Positions 9,746 to 20,444 of a DNA stretch of 23,328 bases are shown here, one piece after another. The translations under genes were made by a program, and so were the position numbers. Origin of the DNA: Termitomyces sp. T153 (taxonomy: Eukaryota > Basidiomycota > Agaricomycetes > Agaricales > Lyophyllaceae). The notes beneath the pieces were generated by a model. It was not told where the DNA came from and ran no database searches. It was given only the letters and a program-made list of their open reading frames with translations. Every line of letters begins with the position of its first letter. Position 1 is the first letter of the stretch. The stretch is from NCBI GenBank assembly GCA_018296165.2, contig JACKQL020000259.1:1-23328 (forward strand). The letters run 5' to 3'.

Positions 9746-10778
9746 TGTCACAACCCACTTCCTAGACCCTGGCATCATTTCCAGTCCTCCCCAACACTCT
9801 GCCAAACTCCCCCAACCCTCATCCACCCTCCATGCCCACTCTAAGTAACTCTGACACTTCCTCAGCAAACTCTGATAGCTCCCTAATCAATTCTGACACC
9901 TTCTCCACAGCTATTGATGCATCCCCTGAATTCCCCCGAACTCCCGAGACTTCCCCCACTGCTCCTGATCATGTTACACAACCCCAACCTCCCACCTTGA
10001 TTCCCCCAACCTGCTGGAGAGCACCCAACAACCCCAGAGCAACCCGCTTTCCAGCTGATCCCATTAGAAGGTCACCATGGCCCACTCCACAATTGCACCT
10101 GACACCCATTGACTCTGCACAGCTCCATTGAGCCCTGCCATCATATCCTCTGTCCTCTGGAGCCACCCAGTAGTCAGTATATAAGTTGTAGAGTAACTCT
10201 TGGTACTTTAGTCTTGATATTGCATTTACTGGTTTCCTATGTCTCATCTTTTGTCCCGTCTCTGTTTTTATTTTCTGTCTCAAATCAATCTCTTTCCTCT
10301 GTCTTGTCTCATCTTGTCTCCATCTTATCTCGACTGTGTATATTTCCTTTGCTTCCCTAAGTTCCTTTCTTCTCCAACATCAGCACAAATTCCACACACA
10401 CACTACGACCCAAACATTCTTACAACAACTCTGGACCTCACTCCTCACTTGGCCCCGGAGCCCATCAAGCCTTAGTGATCCCCCTTCAAACTCTGGCTCT
10501 GCCTCCATCAACTGCAAAGTCTCCGCTTACCCCACAGTCTATTTGTGTGCCCACAAACTTGTTTCTAACACCCGCCCAGGTTCAATGTCTAATATACTTG
10601 GTCTTAGACTCCTCCAAACCATTCCAGACTTGCTCAGACTGCCTCCCCTAGCTCCCCTTCACAAGTCCCTTCACTCTGCACCAACCCCAGGATGCTAGGT
10701 TATAAGCACAGGGCATTGCGTCTGCCTAGTATTAATTTGCCAGTGTAGCTGAGCTCCTGTTGTCAGCAGAACCTGACA
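9746..10778 (+). repeat. 5' LTR of element D
   Basis: The LTR opens TGTCACAACCCACTTCC and closes ACCTGACA. Four degenerate 21-bp units begin at 9847 in U3. A TATA box at 10178-10185 and a predicted RNA start at 10210 divide it into about 464 bp of U3 and 569 bp of R-U5. A pyrimidine-rich stretch runs from about 10230 to 10380. It aligns base for base with 22230-23326 apart from three extra 21-bp units there and scattered transitions. Many of those are TG in one LTR and CA in the other. Confidence 0.93.
10178..10221 (+). promoter_or_regulatory. TATA box and predicted RNA start of 5' LTR D
   Basis: TATATAAG at 10178-10185 is followed 32 nt later by AGTCTTGATATT (10210-10221), which would be the RNA 5' end. 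A TATA-to-start distance near 30 nt is usual for RNA polymerase II. The start site is inferred, not measured. Confidence 0.62.
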
Positions 10779-10779
10779 T

Positions 10780-10791
10780 AATATCAAGACT
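10780..10791 (+). other. Primer-binding site of element D, self-complementary type
   Basis: AATATCAAGACT lies one base after the LTR end (10778) and pairs perfectly over 12 nt with 10210-10221. Base 10779 (T) could extend the duplex by a G-U pair with 10222. No tRNA-like TGG start is present. Confidence 0.68.
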
Positions 10792-10810
10792 CCCCCTTAC
10801 CCCATTCTCA

Positions 10811-13324
10811 ATGTCTGCATATAACCCCATATACAACCCTGTCGGCTACCTAACTGATGCCTATGGTCAACTGGTACCTGAAAATCCCTATGCCCCATTC
10901 TACTCAGGCCTCCCTGCAGATCAGTACGTTCCTCATCACTGGATTCCTGACCCCAACCAGGCATTCTATGCCCCCTCCATTAGCCAGGGAATACCTCCGG
11001 GCTGGCGCCACTCCCCTGCATTCTCTGCCAATAGCAACAATCTCTGTATGTACCCCAGAGGATACTCTGCAGCACCCCTTAACCCTGCCTACCTTCCCCC
11101 TGCCCACTATTATGCATACCCAGTCCCCACTGCAGCCCCAGCCCCTCCGGAGCCCATGGATAATTACTCTCCCCCTTGCCTTCCATTCTCTGCTCAAGTT
11201 CCCCCTTCTTCCAGGCAGCAAAGGATCAAAGCCTACATCCAACAATGCAACAAAGTCCTCCGCTTCCTCTGCCTCTCTCCCACAGAGTTCGCAAGACGCA
11301 CCCACACCCTCCTCACCAACCTAGGCTACCCCAACACCTCCGCAACTCTGGAAGTCTGGGTGGATCAACTCCTCAACTTCCACAAGCGCTATCTGCAAGG
11401 AAACCTCCCAGAGACTACGCAAGGCACCCTGGGCATTGACAATAACTTATGGAATGAGCTCTGTGCATTGGTTGAAGAAATCCACACCAGTCTGAACCCC
11501 TGCCCCTTTGAAGATCCTCTGGACCCCACCTGCTCCTTCCATGTGCAATGCAAGGAACCTGTTGGAATGCAAAGCAAAGCCCTGCCTCCCGTTCCTCATC
11601 AGCATGGAGAACTCAACACAGCCTCTAGCATCTTGAGGAACCTTAACCCTGCAGAGGGATTGTTTGACCAACCAGCCACCCATACCTTGGCCCTTTCTGC
11701 TCATTCCCAGGCCAACTCTGTCTCCAGTGCCTTCCAAACCTGGGACCAGCCCACTGTCCCCAAACTCCACTCCCAACGGCCACCCCCACATGTCAACAAT
11801 GACAACTGGACTCTCTCCTATGTTGATGAGCCTGGTAACCCTGCTAATGAGCATGCCCCATGCAACAGCCCCCCATAAGACCAACCCCCCCACTTTGATC
11901 TCCATGCCCCCCATGTTAATGCCCCTCTGCCCCACCCCAATGCCCCAGTTCCCCCGCAACAGCCCACAGGCCCTAGAGTGCCCCAACCACCCTTTCCCAC
12001 CAACCCCCCTCATTCCTCGCCCGCTCCGATGCCTAACCCTCCTGCTGATGCAAATTACTTTGGACCCACCACCCCCAGAGGACCCCCTCCCCCTTGATGG
12101 GCCTCAGGGCCTGCCCCGGGCAGTGCAGGCCAACCCCCTGGTGGAGGACCACCCAACAGCGGACCTCCTAGAAGGTGAGGCCCAGCCATGGACAACTTCC
12201 CCCTCCCCCTAGCATGGAAACAGAAACAACTACTATTACTACTACAATACTGGACCCCTGCCCCAAGCTCAAAACTCACAGAACAATACTCATGATGCAC
12301 TGGCCTGGGAAGGTAAACTCGACATTCAGAAGCCCAAACCCTTCACCAGCCACCACCCCTGAAGTGGTGAATCTTCCTAACTCAGTGTTTGACTATGTTC
12401 CAAGCTAAGCTGATTACCTTTCAACTTGAGAGCTCATGAGTAGCCTTCACCGCATTGTATTTACAGGGTATTGCCTTTGATCACTACACTGCACTACTCC
12501 AATTTGATCCCAACAACCCTGTGCTCTCCAATTGGCTTGCTTTCACTCAGGAATTCTCAAGTAAGTTCAGCGTCTTTGACACTGTAGTGGAGGCAGAGGA
12601 AAACCTCTTCAACCTCTAAATGCGCAACAATGAATGCTTCATGATCTTTATTATACAATTCAAACAGGAAGCCTATGAGACTGGCTAGAACTACAATGCT
12701 CTCTGGTTCACCCTCCATCGCACCCTGCCTCAATGGATCAAGGACATCCTTCACCTTGCACCCAAGCAAACCACCTACAATGGGTACAAGGCACTCATTA
12801 CCCAGGTCAACCAATGTTACTAGAAAGATTGCAGCAAAAACATGGTGCCCCAGACCCCTTGAAACACCTCCAGTAACACCAACTGGCAGGCTGGAGCAAC
12901 CAACAGCATTCAACCCTTGATCCCTGCCAACCCCACCAACCCTGCACCCCGTTTTCCTTCAGGCTAAGAAACTACTAGCACCAATTGACCTCTAGGACAA
13001 TGTCCATCTGCCCAGCTCAATGCCACCAACCTCCATGAAACCCCAGAACCCCTGGATGCCAACTCCAACAACCACAATGACATTCCAGACCCCACTGACA
13101 ACCAAGAAGCCTTATGCGTAAACAGGATCTGGGATAGCCTGTGGATTGATGTGCTGGAGGAAACTCAGGAGAAACAATGGAAGGAGGGTGCGTGCATCCT
13201 ATGTGTTGAGCAGGGACACTTTATTCACAGTTGTCCTAAATGACAGGTGATGGGACATGCTGTGTGGATGATCAATGGAGAAGACTGTGACTACCAGTTT
13301 ATGGAAAATGAGTTGGCAGTTTAG
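10811..13324 (+). pseudogene. Gag of element D with intact CCHC knuckle, degenerate
   Basis: The first in-frame ATG after the primer site is at 10811. The frame runs 355 codons to TAA at 11876: a Pro/Tyr-rich N-terminus, then RQQRIKAYIQQCNKVLRFLC and TLLTNLGYPNTSATLEVW. It continues in the same phase after the stop. Frames shift near 12180 and 12360. A Tyr run (NNYYYYYN, about 12227) precedes the capsid-like domain: LQGIAFDHYTALLQFDPNN, SNWLAFTQEFSSKFSVFDTV and TTYNGYKALITQVNQCY. The knuckle at 13193-13234 reads CILCVEQGHFIHSC, C-x2-C-x4-H-x4-C with all ligands kept. Stops at 13241 and 13322 follow. Pol continues one frame back (phase -1), which could be a programmed shift or a simple indel. 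Confidence 0.84.
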
Positions 13325-14735
13325 GTCTTGAAGATGCACTAGACTGTGGGCTAGACCCCAACATCTTCTCTACTCTGGCCACACTTCTCCATGCAACAAT
13401 ACTTGCCCCAGACAACCTCCCAGCACACCTCCCCTCCCATTCCTCCACCAACCTTCTCCTCTGCACCACTCTTCCCTTCACTGACAATCCCATCCCCACA
13501 TTAGTCAACAGCAGTGCCACTGATAACTTCATTGATGAGCCCCTGGCAGTGCTCACTCCCCACCCCCTCCAATGCCTCCCTGCCTCGATTCCCCTCAAAC
13601 TCTTTGACAGAGACCCCACTCCAGCAGGAGACATCACACACTGCCTGGAAATGACCATGACTTTTGCCAATGGATGACAGCAAGAACTCCAACTACTTGT
13701 CACAAAACTACACCCCTCTGCCCCCATTGTCTTAGGGTTCTCATGGCTCTGCTCCACCAACCCCCATGACTACTGGCCCAGCCTCACCCTCTGCCTTGAC
13801 CAGGACAACCCCACCAACTCTGGGCTGGTACCTTTCAATGTCTCACCCTCCTCTGAGAACTCCAAGACCACAATTGACCACTCCTGGACTCCTCCGCAGC
13901 TGCGCTCCAGGTCCGCATGGTTATTCCTCATCAATGTCTAACTCAATGGCTTGCCCAAGGTATTCCCCACCCTCGTTGACAGCAGCACCTCCGGCACCTT
14001 TGTCAGCAGTCAACTTGACCTCCGATGCAATGACCTCAACAAACCCCTCAAGCTCCAACTCTTTGATGGCAGCCCCACCACAACTAGAATCACTCAATAC
14101 CATGACAATACCCTCACCCTCAACAATGACCTACAGTTTCAGGCCCTCCTTGTCACCCAACTACCTCCGTTGACTCCGATCATGCTCAGACTCCCATGGC
14201 TGCAAGACGTCAACCCTGACATTGACTGAAAGAACCTCACCATGCAATTCCCTGGCCCCAAAGCAAGTTTAGTGGCCACCATCCCCCTCTGCCTCCAGTC
14301 TACCTCAGACTCCAACGTCTCCCACCTCGGCGCTAGCACCTCCAGAGCAGCCCAGACCCCCTCAACCTCTAACAGCAACTCCAACAGAGAAGGAAGTGCA
14401 ACTCCGCCTCAGTCACCCTTGATCAAATTATGATGGCTGCCTCCCAACATACCTTGGAATTGATACAAAGGCCTGCGGTACCCCAACCAGCGACACTCAA
14501 AACCCCCGACCAACTCCACCACCACTCTGGACTCAACTGCTACCACCCTGATGTCCAACTCTGTCGCCTCCGGAAGCCTCAACATTAAAATCATTGGTGC
14601 TGTCCCCTTTGCATGCCTTCTACAAGATGGCACCCCCACCTTCCAGTCACAAACCATGCCAGCTCTATTAGAAGAGCACCTCCATGCAGGAACCACTGTG
14701 CCAGAGAGCAAAATGGAGGGACAGATCCTATTCAA
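13321..14735 (+). pseudogene. Protease region of element D: two retropepsin-like domains, then linker
   Basis: In one frame (phase 1) two aspartic-protease-like segments follow each other. The first has PTLVNSSATDNFIDEPLAVL, with the active-site triplet NSS at 13507-13515, and about 76 codons later APIVLGFSWL. The second has FPTLVDSSTSGTFVSSQLDL, with DSS at 13978-13986, and about 70 codons later TPIMLRLPWL. Both show the retropepsin layout: a D-S/T-G-like triplet, then a hydrophobic-Gly motif. Both triplets are damaged by transitions (Gly to Ser in each, Asp to Asn in the first). Stops lie at 13675 and 14227. A Ser/Pro/Thr-rich linker with frameshifts leads to EYHEFADVFSEGSAKEL at about 14750. 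Either domain could be a non-catalytic duplicate. Confidence 0.68.
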
Positions 14736-15614
14736 AGTAGTTTCCCCAGAGTATCATGAGTTTGCTGATGTGTTCTCTGAAGGCAGTGCCAAAGAACTTA
14801 CCCCACACCATTCCTATGACCACAAGATCAACCTCAAAGAAGGCACCTCACCTCTGTTTGGCAAGATTCTGAGATTGAGCTCTGGGCCCTGAAGGAATAT
14901 CTTGACGACATGCTCAACAAAGGTTTCATATGCCCACTGATCTCTGCTGCCAGCGCTCTGGTTCTGTTTGCCAAGAAGAAGGACAGGTCACTCCGACTCT
15001 GTGTGGATTATCAGGAACTCAACAAAGTCACCAAAAAGAACCAGTATCCCCTCTCCTTGATTGGAGACCTCATTGATCATCTCCACAGTGCCAAGATCTA
15101 CACAAAGATAGACCTCCACTCCAGCTACAACAACATCCAGATTGCTCCAGGACATGAATGGAAGACCACCTTTTGCACCTGCTATGGCCTCTTTGAGTAC
15201 CTTGTAATGCCCTTCGGAATAACTAACTCCCCCACCACTTTCCAGTACTTCATGAACAACATCTTCCATAACATGAACAACATTTTCATTATTGTGTATC
15301 TGGATGACATCCTGATCTACTTGAATTTGCTGGCAGAGCACCCGGAACATGTCTGCCACATCTTGGAATGACTCTGAGAGTATCACCTTCATGCCAAACC
15401 TGAGAAATGCTCCTTCCACTCAACAGAGATTGAATATCTTGGAGTCATCATCACCCCCAATAGTGTGCGCATGGACCCCACCAAGGTCGATGCAATACTC
15501 AACTGGCCCCCACCATGGAACATCAAGGAGGTGCAGTCATTCCTGGGGTTCGCTAACTTTTATCACCGATTCATTGACAACTACTCTGGAATCACCAAAC
15601 CTCTCAACTGACTC
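14736..15614 (+). pseudogene. Reverse transcriptase of element D, catalytic box intact
   Basis: The RT domain opens with VSPEYHEFADVFSEGSAKEL. A frameshift lies at about 14880-14910. A 153-codon frame follows: KGFICPLISAASALVLFAKK, LRLCVDYQELNKVTKKNQYP, IYTKIDLHSSYNN, FEYLVMPFGITNSPTTFQ. The catalytic YLDD box at 15297-15308 (IVYLDDILIYLN) is intact, unlike A and B. A TGA follows at 15369, then in the same frame CSFHSTEIEYLGVIITPN and VQSFLGFANFYHRFIDNYSG. A TGA at 15609 probably replaces CGA or CAA. The family is Ty3/gypsy, and the wording differs clearly from A/B. Confidence 0.9.
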
Positions 15615-16130
15615 ATGTGGAAGGACACCCCTTGGGATTGGGACAGCAAGTGCCAAAGTGTGTTCCTCCTCCTCAAGAAGGCCTTCACCTCTGCCCTGGT
15701 CCTCCACCATTTTGACCCCTTCCTGCCAATCATACTCAAATGCAACACCTCCAACTACGCCATCACTGGAATACTCTCCCAATTGGACTCTGAAGGCAAG
15801 GATCTCCACCCCATCACCTTCTACACCCATTCAATGATCCCCATGGAGCTCAACTACAACATCTATGACAAGAAACTCCTTGCAATTGTCAAAGCCTTCC
15901 ATCAGTAGCAGGCCTACCTTGAGGGATCCCCACACCGCATTCAAGTTTACTCTGACTACAACAATCTGCAATACTTCACAACCATGAAACAGCTCAGCTT
16001 CTGCCAAGCTCAATGGTCTGAAACCCTCTCAGAGTACGACTTCACCATCCACTACCACCCTGGGTGACTCAGCCCAAAGCCTGATGCCCTCACTTGAAGG
16101 TCTGACATATATCCAAAGAAATCATTTGAA
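15615..16130 (+). pseudogene. RNase H of element D
   Basis: The frame is continuous with RT. Hallmarks are LKCNTSNYAITGILSQ, HPITFYTHSMIPMELNYNIY and DKKLLAIVKAF. The first catalytic Asp is Asn (codon 15744-15746) and Glu of the usual DKELLAI motif is Lys. A TAG at 15906-15908 sits where Trp is expected. Then come RIQVYSDYNNLQYFTT, in which the Asp before YNNLQYF is kept, and EYDFTIHYHPG with TGA codons at about 16065 and 16095. RNase H would be inactive. Confidence 0.87.
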
Positions 16131-17436
16131 GCTGAATGGAATGCATTCAACCATTGAGTGGTAATCCCCCCTGGATATCTACATGCCATGCTGATTTTGA
16201 ATGAAGAAGGAATCCTCCAGCAAATCAGAAATTCACCCCTGGACTCCTTCTTCACTCAGCACAACCCCCACAACAACTCCAACAAGTCAAGCACCAAAAA
16301 CCCCTTTTTGCTGTCTCTGGACCACTGCCTCCTGCTCTGGAGTGGACAAATTTATGCTCTGGACCACAAGTCCATCCACCTCAACATACTCCAACAACAC
16401 CACAACCACAAGCTCCAGGGACACTCAGGAATTTATAAGACCCTTCAACTCATCTCCCAGACTTACTTCTGGCCAGGAATGAAGAAGGACATCATGTGAT
16501 ACATGAAGGCCTGCAAACCTTGTCTCTGGGCCAAGGTACCCTACCACTGCCCCCACAGATTGTTGAAGCCCCTCCCTGTCAGCTAGCACCCCTAGTCCTC
16601 AATATCAATGGATCATATCGTCAAACTCCCCAACTCCAAAGGCTTCGACGTGAACCTTGTTGTCATCTGCCACCTTACCAAACAAGCCCTCTTCATCCCC
16701 TGCCACACCACTGACAATGCTCCAGAGTTTGCCAAACTATTCCTCGAGCACATATTCTCCAAGCATGGACTTCCAGATGACATCATCTCCAACTGCAGAC
16801 CCCTGTTCATATCCCACTTTTGGCAATTGCTATGCAAGGCACTTGAAATCAAAACCAGCCTCTCCACTGCCTATCACCTGGAGACTGACAGACAAACAGA
16901 ATGAGTAAACCAGACACTGGAGCAGTATCTCTGCCTATACATCAACTATTTACAGAATGACTAGCATGCAGAACTCCTCCTCACTGAATTACTTACAACA
17001 ACATGCCCTACTCCGCCACCAGAGTCTTCCCCTTCTATGCCAACAAAGGCTACAACCCCCGACTCACCCTATCCCTGAAGAACATCCCCTCCCACGTTAC
17101 CCACAAAGTTGCCGAGGACCTCCAATCCCTTCACCAGTTCCTCTGGGACAAGATAAACACTGCCAATCAAGCCTACTCCAAACATGCCAATGCCTGACAT
17201 GATCCTACCCCCGACTGGCCCTCCAGCACCTTGGTTTGGCTCAATCAACACAACCTCAAGACCTGGAGGCCCTCCCTCAAACTAGACCACAAACGTCTCG
17301 GTCCTTTCAAAGTCCTCTGGAAGGTCTCCACACATGCCTACAAACTCGACCTACCTCCAGGCTTGAAAGGCCTCCACCCCATGTTCCACGTTCAACTCCT
17401 TGAAAAACATGCCCCAGACCCCTTCCCCAGCTAACG
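16131..17436 (+). pseudogene. Integrase of element D
   Basis: The zinc-binding N-terminus shows HHNHKLQGHSGIYKTLQLIS, then NTYF-like text (QTYFWPGMKKDIM), a TGA at 16497, and CKPC (16512-16523). The core has SMDHIVKLP with the first Asp at 16611-16613. The second position is Asn in IISNCRPLF (16791-16793). Glu is kept in DRQTE (16899-16901), exactly 36 codons on, so the D,D(35)E spacing is preserved. After a TGA at 16902 and a frameshift near 16960-17000 come ATRVFPFYANKGYNPRLTLS, VAEDLQSLHQFLWDKINTAN and, from 17231, LDHKRLGPFKVLWKVS and LKGLHPMFHVQLLEKH, the usual Ty3/gypsy C-terminal module. A stop lies at 17432-17434. Confidence 0.88.
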
Positions 17437-17659
17437 CTCCAGCCAACTACCCCCCATCAAAGTCAAAGACAAGTACCACTACAAGGTTGACCAAATCCTC
17501 GACTCCCATGTAGTACACAGGCAACCCCAGTACTTGGTCTGCTAGAAGGGCTATGGACCTGAGGACGACATGTAGGAACCCCAAAAAAACCTCAACAGAG
17601 CCCCCAACAAACTCTGGGACTTCCATCGACAACACCCCACCAAGCCCCGGAATCCCTAG
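17437..17659 (+). pseudogene. Chromodomain at the integrase C-terminus of element D
   Basis: The frame reads [20 protein letters not shown] then LVC, TAG, KGYGPEDDM, TAG, EPQKNLNRAPNKLWDFHRQH, ending at TAG 17657-17659. This is the chromodomain pattern (Y-x-V-E/D-x-I-L-D, Y-L-V-x-W-K-G-Y, x-D-x-x-W-E-P). Both aromatic Trp of the methyl-lysine cage region are TAG (17543-17545 and 17573-17575). Chromodomains of chromoviruses direct integration to histone-marked chromatin. Its presence places D in the chromoviruses, together with the Tf1/sushi-like priming geometry. Confidence 0.86.
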
Positions 17660-17879
17660 GACTAGCAAGTACAGATGGCATCAGTGGGCATAACCCCTGC
17701 CTCTGGATTCACCAGGCATTCAACTCCCACAAGTACTCCCTACATGTTTTGTTTACTCCCCCTCACTTAACACTAAAAAGAGTTACTTATCTAGGCTAAA
17801 TGTCCAGAAGCAGCTGTATACCAATATTATACAATGTTACAGAGGTACAACAGGCTTGGAGCACAAGAAGACCAGTCCA
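17660..17879. other. Spacer between pol and the antisense gene of D
   Basis: No coding text was recognised on either strand. On the minus strand this would be the 3' flank of the antisense gene. No terminator or intron could be placed with confidence. Confidence 0.4.
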
Positions 17880-18581
17880 AGAAAGCCCCTACTCCCCCTT
17901 CCCCTCTGACTCCACTTCTGCTATCCTCCCCACTAGATCCACCTCCAGTTGCACTACTACTGTCACCAGAATTTCAGGATGCCCTGGGAGCGGCTCTGCC
18001 ATGTCCATCACCACCTCCCACCATGCTCCAGGGTCTGCTGTTGCTCTCCACTAATAGCCCGCCAGCAGACACCCCATCTGCATGACCCCCTGCCCCAACT
18101 CTGGTGGGAGATCCCTGGACATCCTTGCCAACCCATTGTGGATGAACCCCAGTGCTGCTGATGCTCCATCGAGGATGCAGTGCTCCCTGGCCTAGTCTGC
18201 AGAAATCAGCTTGTAAGAAATGGGAAATGAAGGAAGCACTTATAGAGCACTCCCTGCCACCCTGAGGCCACCTTGTTGGTGAGCCACTCCTCCTGCCACT
18301 GCACCCTCTCCACCATTGCTCAGGTCACCCCCACACTAGGCCCCCACTAAGTCCCCCACACCCCTGACCCCTCCAACTGCTGCTCCACCATCCCTGCCCG
18401 CACCTCCAACGGCCTCATACACACTTGCAGCTCTTGGAGCTGTGACAATTGTTCCATAGCAGTCCCCACAGCGATGTCCTTGTCCCTATGTCCCTATGCG
18501 CCAAGTCCCGCTCCCTCTGAGCCCCATCCAGCTCCTTCTGAAACCCATCCCTCTCCTCCCCCATCCTATGAGCTTCCTTCC
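17880..18581 (-). pseudogene. Antisense gene of D, C-terminal coiled-coil half
   Basis: On the minus strand, starting at 18581, the text is GRKEAHRMGEERDGFQKELD then GAQRERDLAHRDIG: highly charged, Glu/Arg/Lys-rich and heptad-like, so a coiled coil. After a frameshift near 18480 it goes on as DIAVGTAMEQLSQLQELQV and VRAGMVEQQLEGSGV. Two stops follow (TAG and TGA, about 18345 and 18318), then AMVERVQWQEEWLTNKVASG. Near 17900-18040 another frame gives WWEVVMDMAEPLPGHPEILV. When E2 and one target copy are removed, this half joins the N-terminal half in frame, so it is one gene. I recall similar proteins as repeated hypothetical proteins in Agaricomycete genomes; the function is unknown. Confidence 0.62.
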
Positions 18582-20400
18582 TGCCAGGTTCTGCTGACCA
18601 CAGGGGCTCAGCTACACTGGGCAAGTCCTTACTAAGTGGACGTGATTCCCTGCACTAACAATCAGGCACTCAGAGGCATTCCAAACACTGGGGACTTGTG
18701 AAGATAGTTAGTGGGAGTTGATCCAAGCAAGTCTGGGGAGGTCTGGAGGAGTAAAGGATGAGTTGCAGGGAAGGGGGACAGGCTTGGCAGGGTTCAGGCA
18801 TAGGTCCATATGTGAGTATTGTAGGTGTGGAGGAGGCGGAGGCTATGCAAATGACAGGAGCAGAGCTGGAGTTCTGATGGGGGATCAATGGGTATTGATA
18901 GGGTTCAGAGCTGGGCATGTAGCGAGGTCCGGAGTTGGTGAAAGAGTGTCAGAGGTTTGTAATTGTAATTGCAGAATTTGTGAGGGCATTATGGTCAAGA
19001 GGATTTGAGCACAGTAAGCAGAATCAAACGAGACAAGATGGAGTCGAATGAAATGAGGTGGAGACGAGATGAGAACAAGAATAGATTCAGGCAGAGACAT
19101 GGAACAATAACAAAATGATAATAGAATAGAGACGAGATAAGACTGGGAGACTGAGAATAAGAAAAACAAGACACAGAACATGAAACATGAGAAGAAACAA
19201 TCAGAAACACATCAGGCAAGGCATGTAGGTAAGTAATCTCAAGACTAGAGTATGAGGAGCTACTCTATGTCTTATATACTGACTACTGAAGAGCTCTGGG
19301 AATGTCAGCTGTGGTGGTGGGGCTTGGCAGAGCTTGACGGAGTCGACGGGTATCAGTTACAACCAGAGGGCAGGCTGCATTGATATGTTGATGGGATCAA
19401 TTGTTGACGCAGTCCATTCTGGGGTTGTCATGATATTCCAGGGTAAGTCAGAGGAGCCAGGGTGTTGAGTCAATGACGTGTATAGGGTCAGGCATGGTAG
19501 GGGAGTGGTCCCAAGGGCTCAGGAGATCCAGGGGAAGTGCTGGCAGCTGCGGGGAAGATGTCAGAGTTGGCCAGGGGGCCATCAGAGTTAGCTGAGAATG
19601 TGTCACAGTTAGCCAAAGTAGGCGCAGAGTGCTAGGGGAGTTCAACAAAGCATTGGGGGAGGTTCTGGGGGGATGGGGTTTTGTCAGGTGATGTATGGGG
19701 GTTGTCAGGTTCTGCTGACCTCAGGGGCTCAGCTGCACTGGGCAAGTCCTTACTAGGTGGGCGTGATCCCCTTGCACTGGCAACTGAACACTCGAAAGCA
19801 TTCTGGGCACTGACGGCTTATGTGGATAGTCGGTAGGATGTGATCCAGACAGATCCGGGGAGGTCTGGAGAAGTCGGATTGCAAGGAAATGGGACAGGCT
19901 TGGTGGGGTTCAGGCAGAAGACTGTATGGGAGATTCATGGAAGCAAAGGAGTAGGCAGCTACGCAATCAATGGGAGCAGAGCTGGAGTCTGATGGAAGAC
20001 CAATTGGAGTTGATGGAGTCCGGGACTGAACAAAGAGCAGGGTTCGGGTCTGGGAAAGAGTGTCGGGGTTCATAATCGTAATTGCGGAGTTCGTGAGGCC
20101 ATTAAGGTTGAGGAGGGCTTGGGCACTATGGTCGGACGGGGTCACCCAGACAGCGCCAGACGAAATGAAATGGAGTCGATATGGAACAAGAGTAGATTCG
20201 AGTGAGAATACGAAACAATAACAAGAATGATAACGAAATGGAGACACGACAAGACCGGGAGACTGAGATAAGACCAGGACACTGAGATAAGACCAGGAGA
20301 TTGAGATAAGACTGGGAGACGGAGAGTAAGGAAAACAAGACACAAAACACAAAACACAAAACACAAGAAGGAAACAATCAGACCATAGGTAACGTTAAGC

Positions 20401-20444
20401 AATATCAAGACTAGAGTACAAAGAGCTACTCGACGACTTATATA
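20401..20444 (-). promoter_or_regulatory. TATA box and predicted RNA start of LTR E1
   Basis: On the minus strand TATATAAG (20437-20444) is followed 32 nt later by AGTCTTGATATT (20401-20412). The layout is the same as in C, D and E2. E1 is the least decayed copy, so this may still be a usable promoter. Confidence 0.55.

Noticed and set aside
10779..10800. tRNA-type primer-binding site
   Set aside because: No TGG start after the LTR in C or D; the self-complementary 12-mer explains the site better.
10857..11324. Long second-frame ORFs over D gag on both strands
   Set aside because: They are shadows of the Pro-rich gag frame, which alone aligns with element C.
18718..19219. ORFs on both strands in 18718-19219 as host genes
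   Set aside because: The interval lies fully within the E2 LTR and aligns with E1; the minus frames only read the pyrimidine-rich leader.
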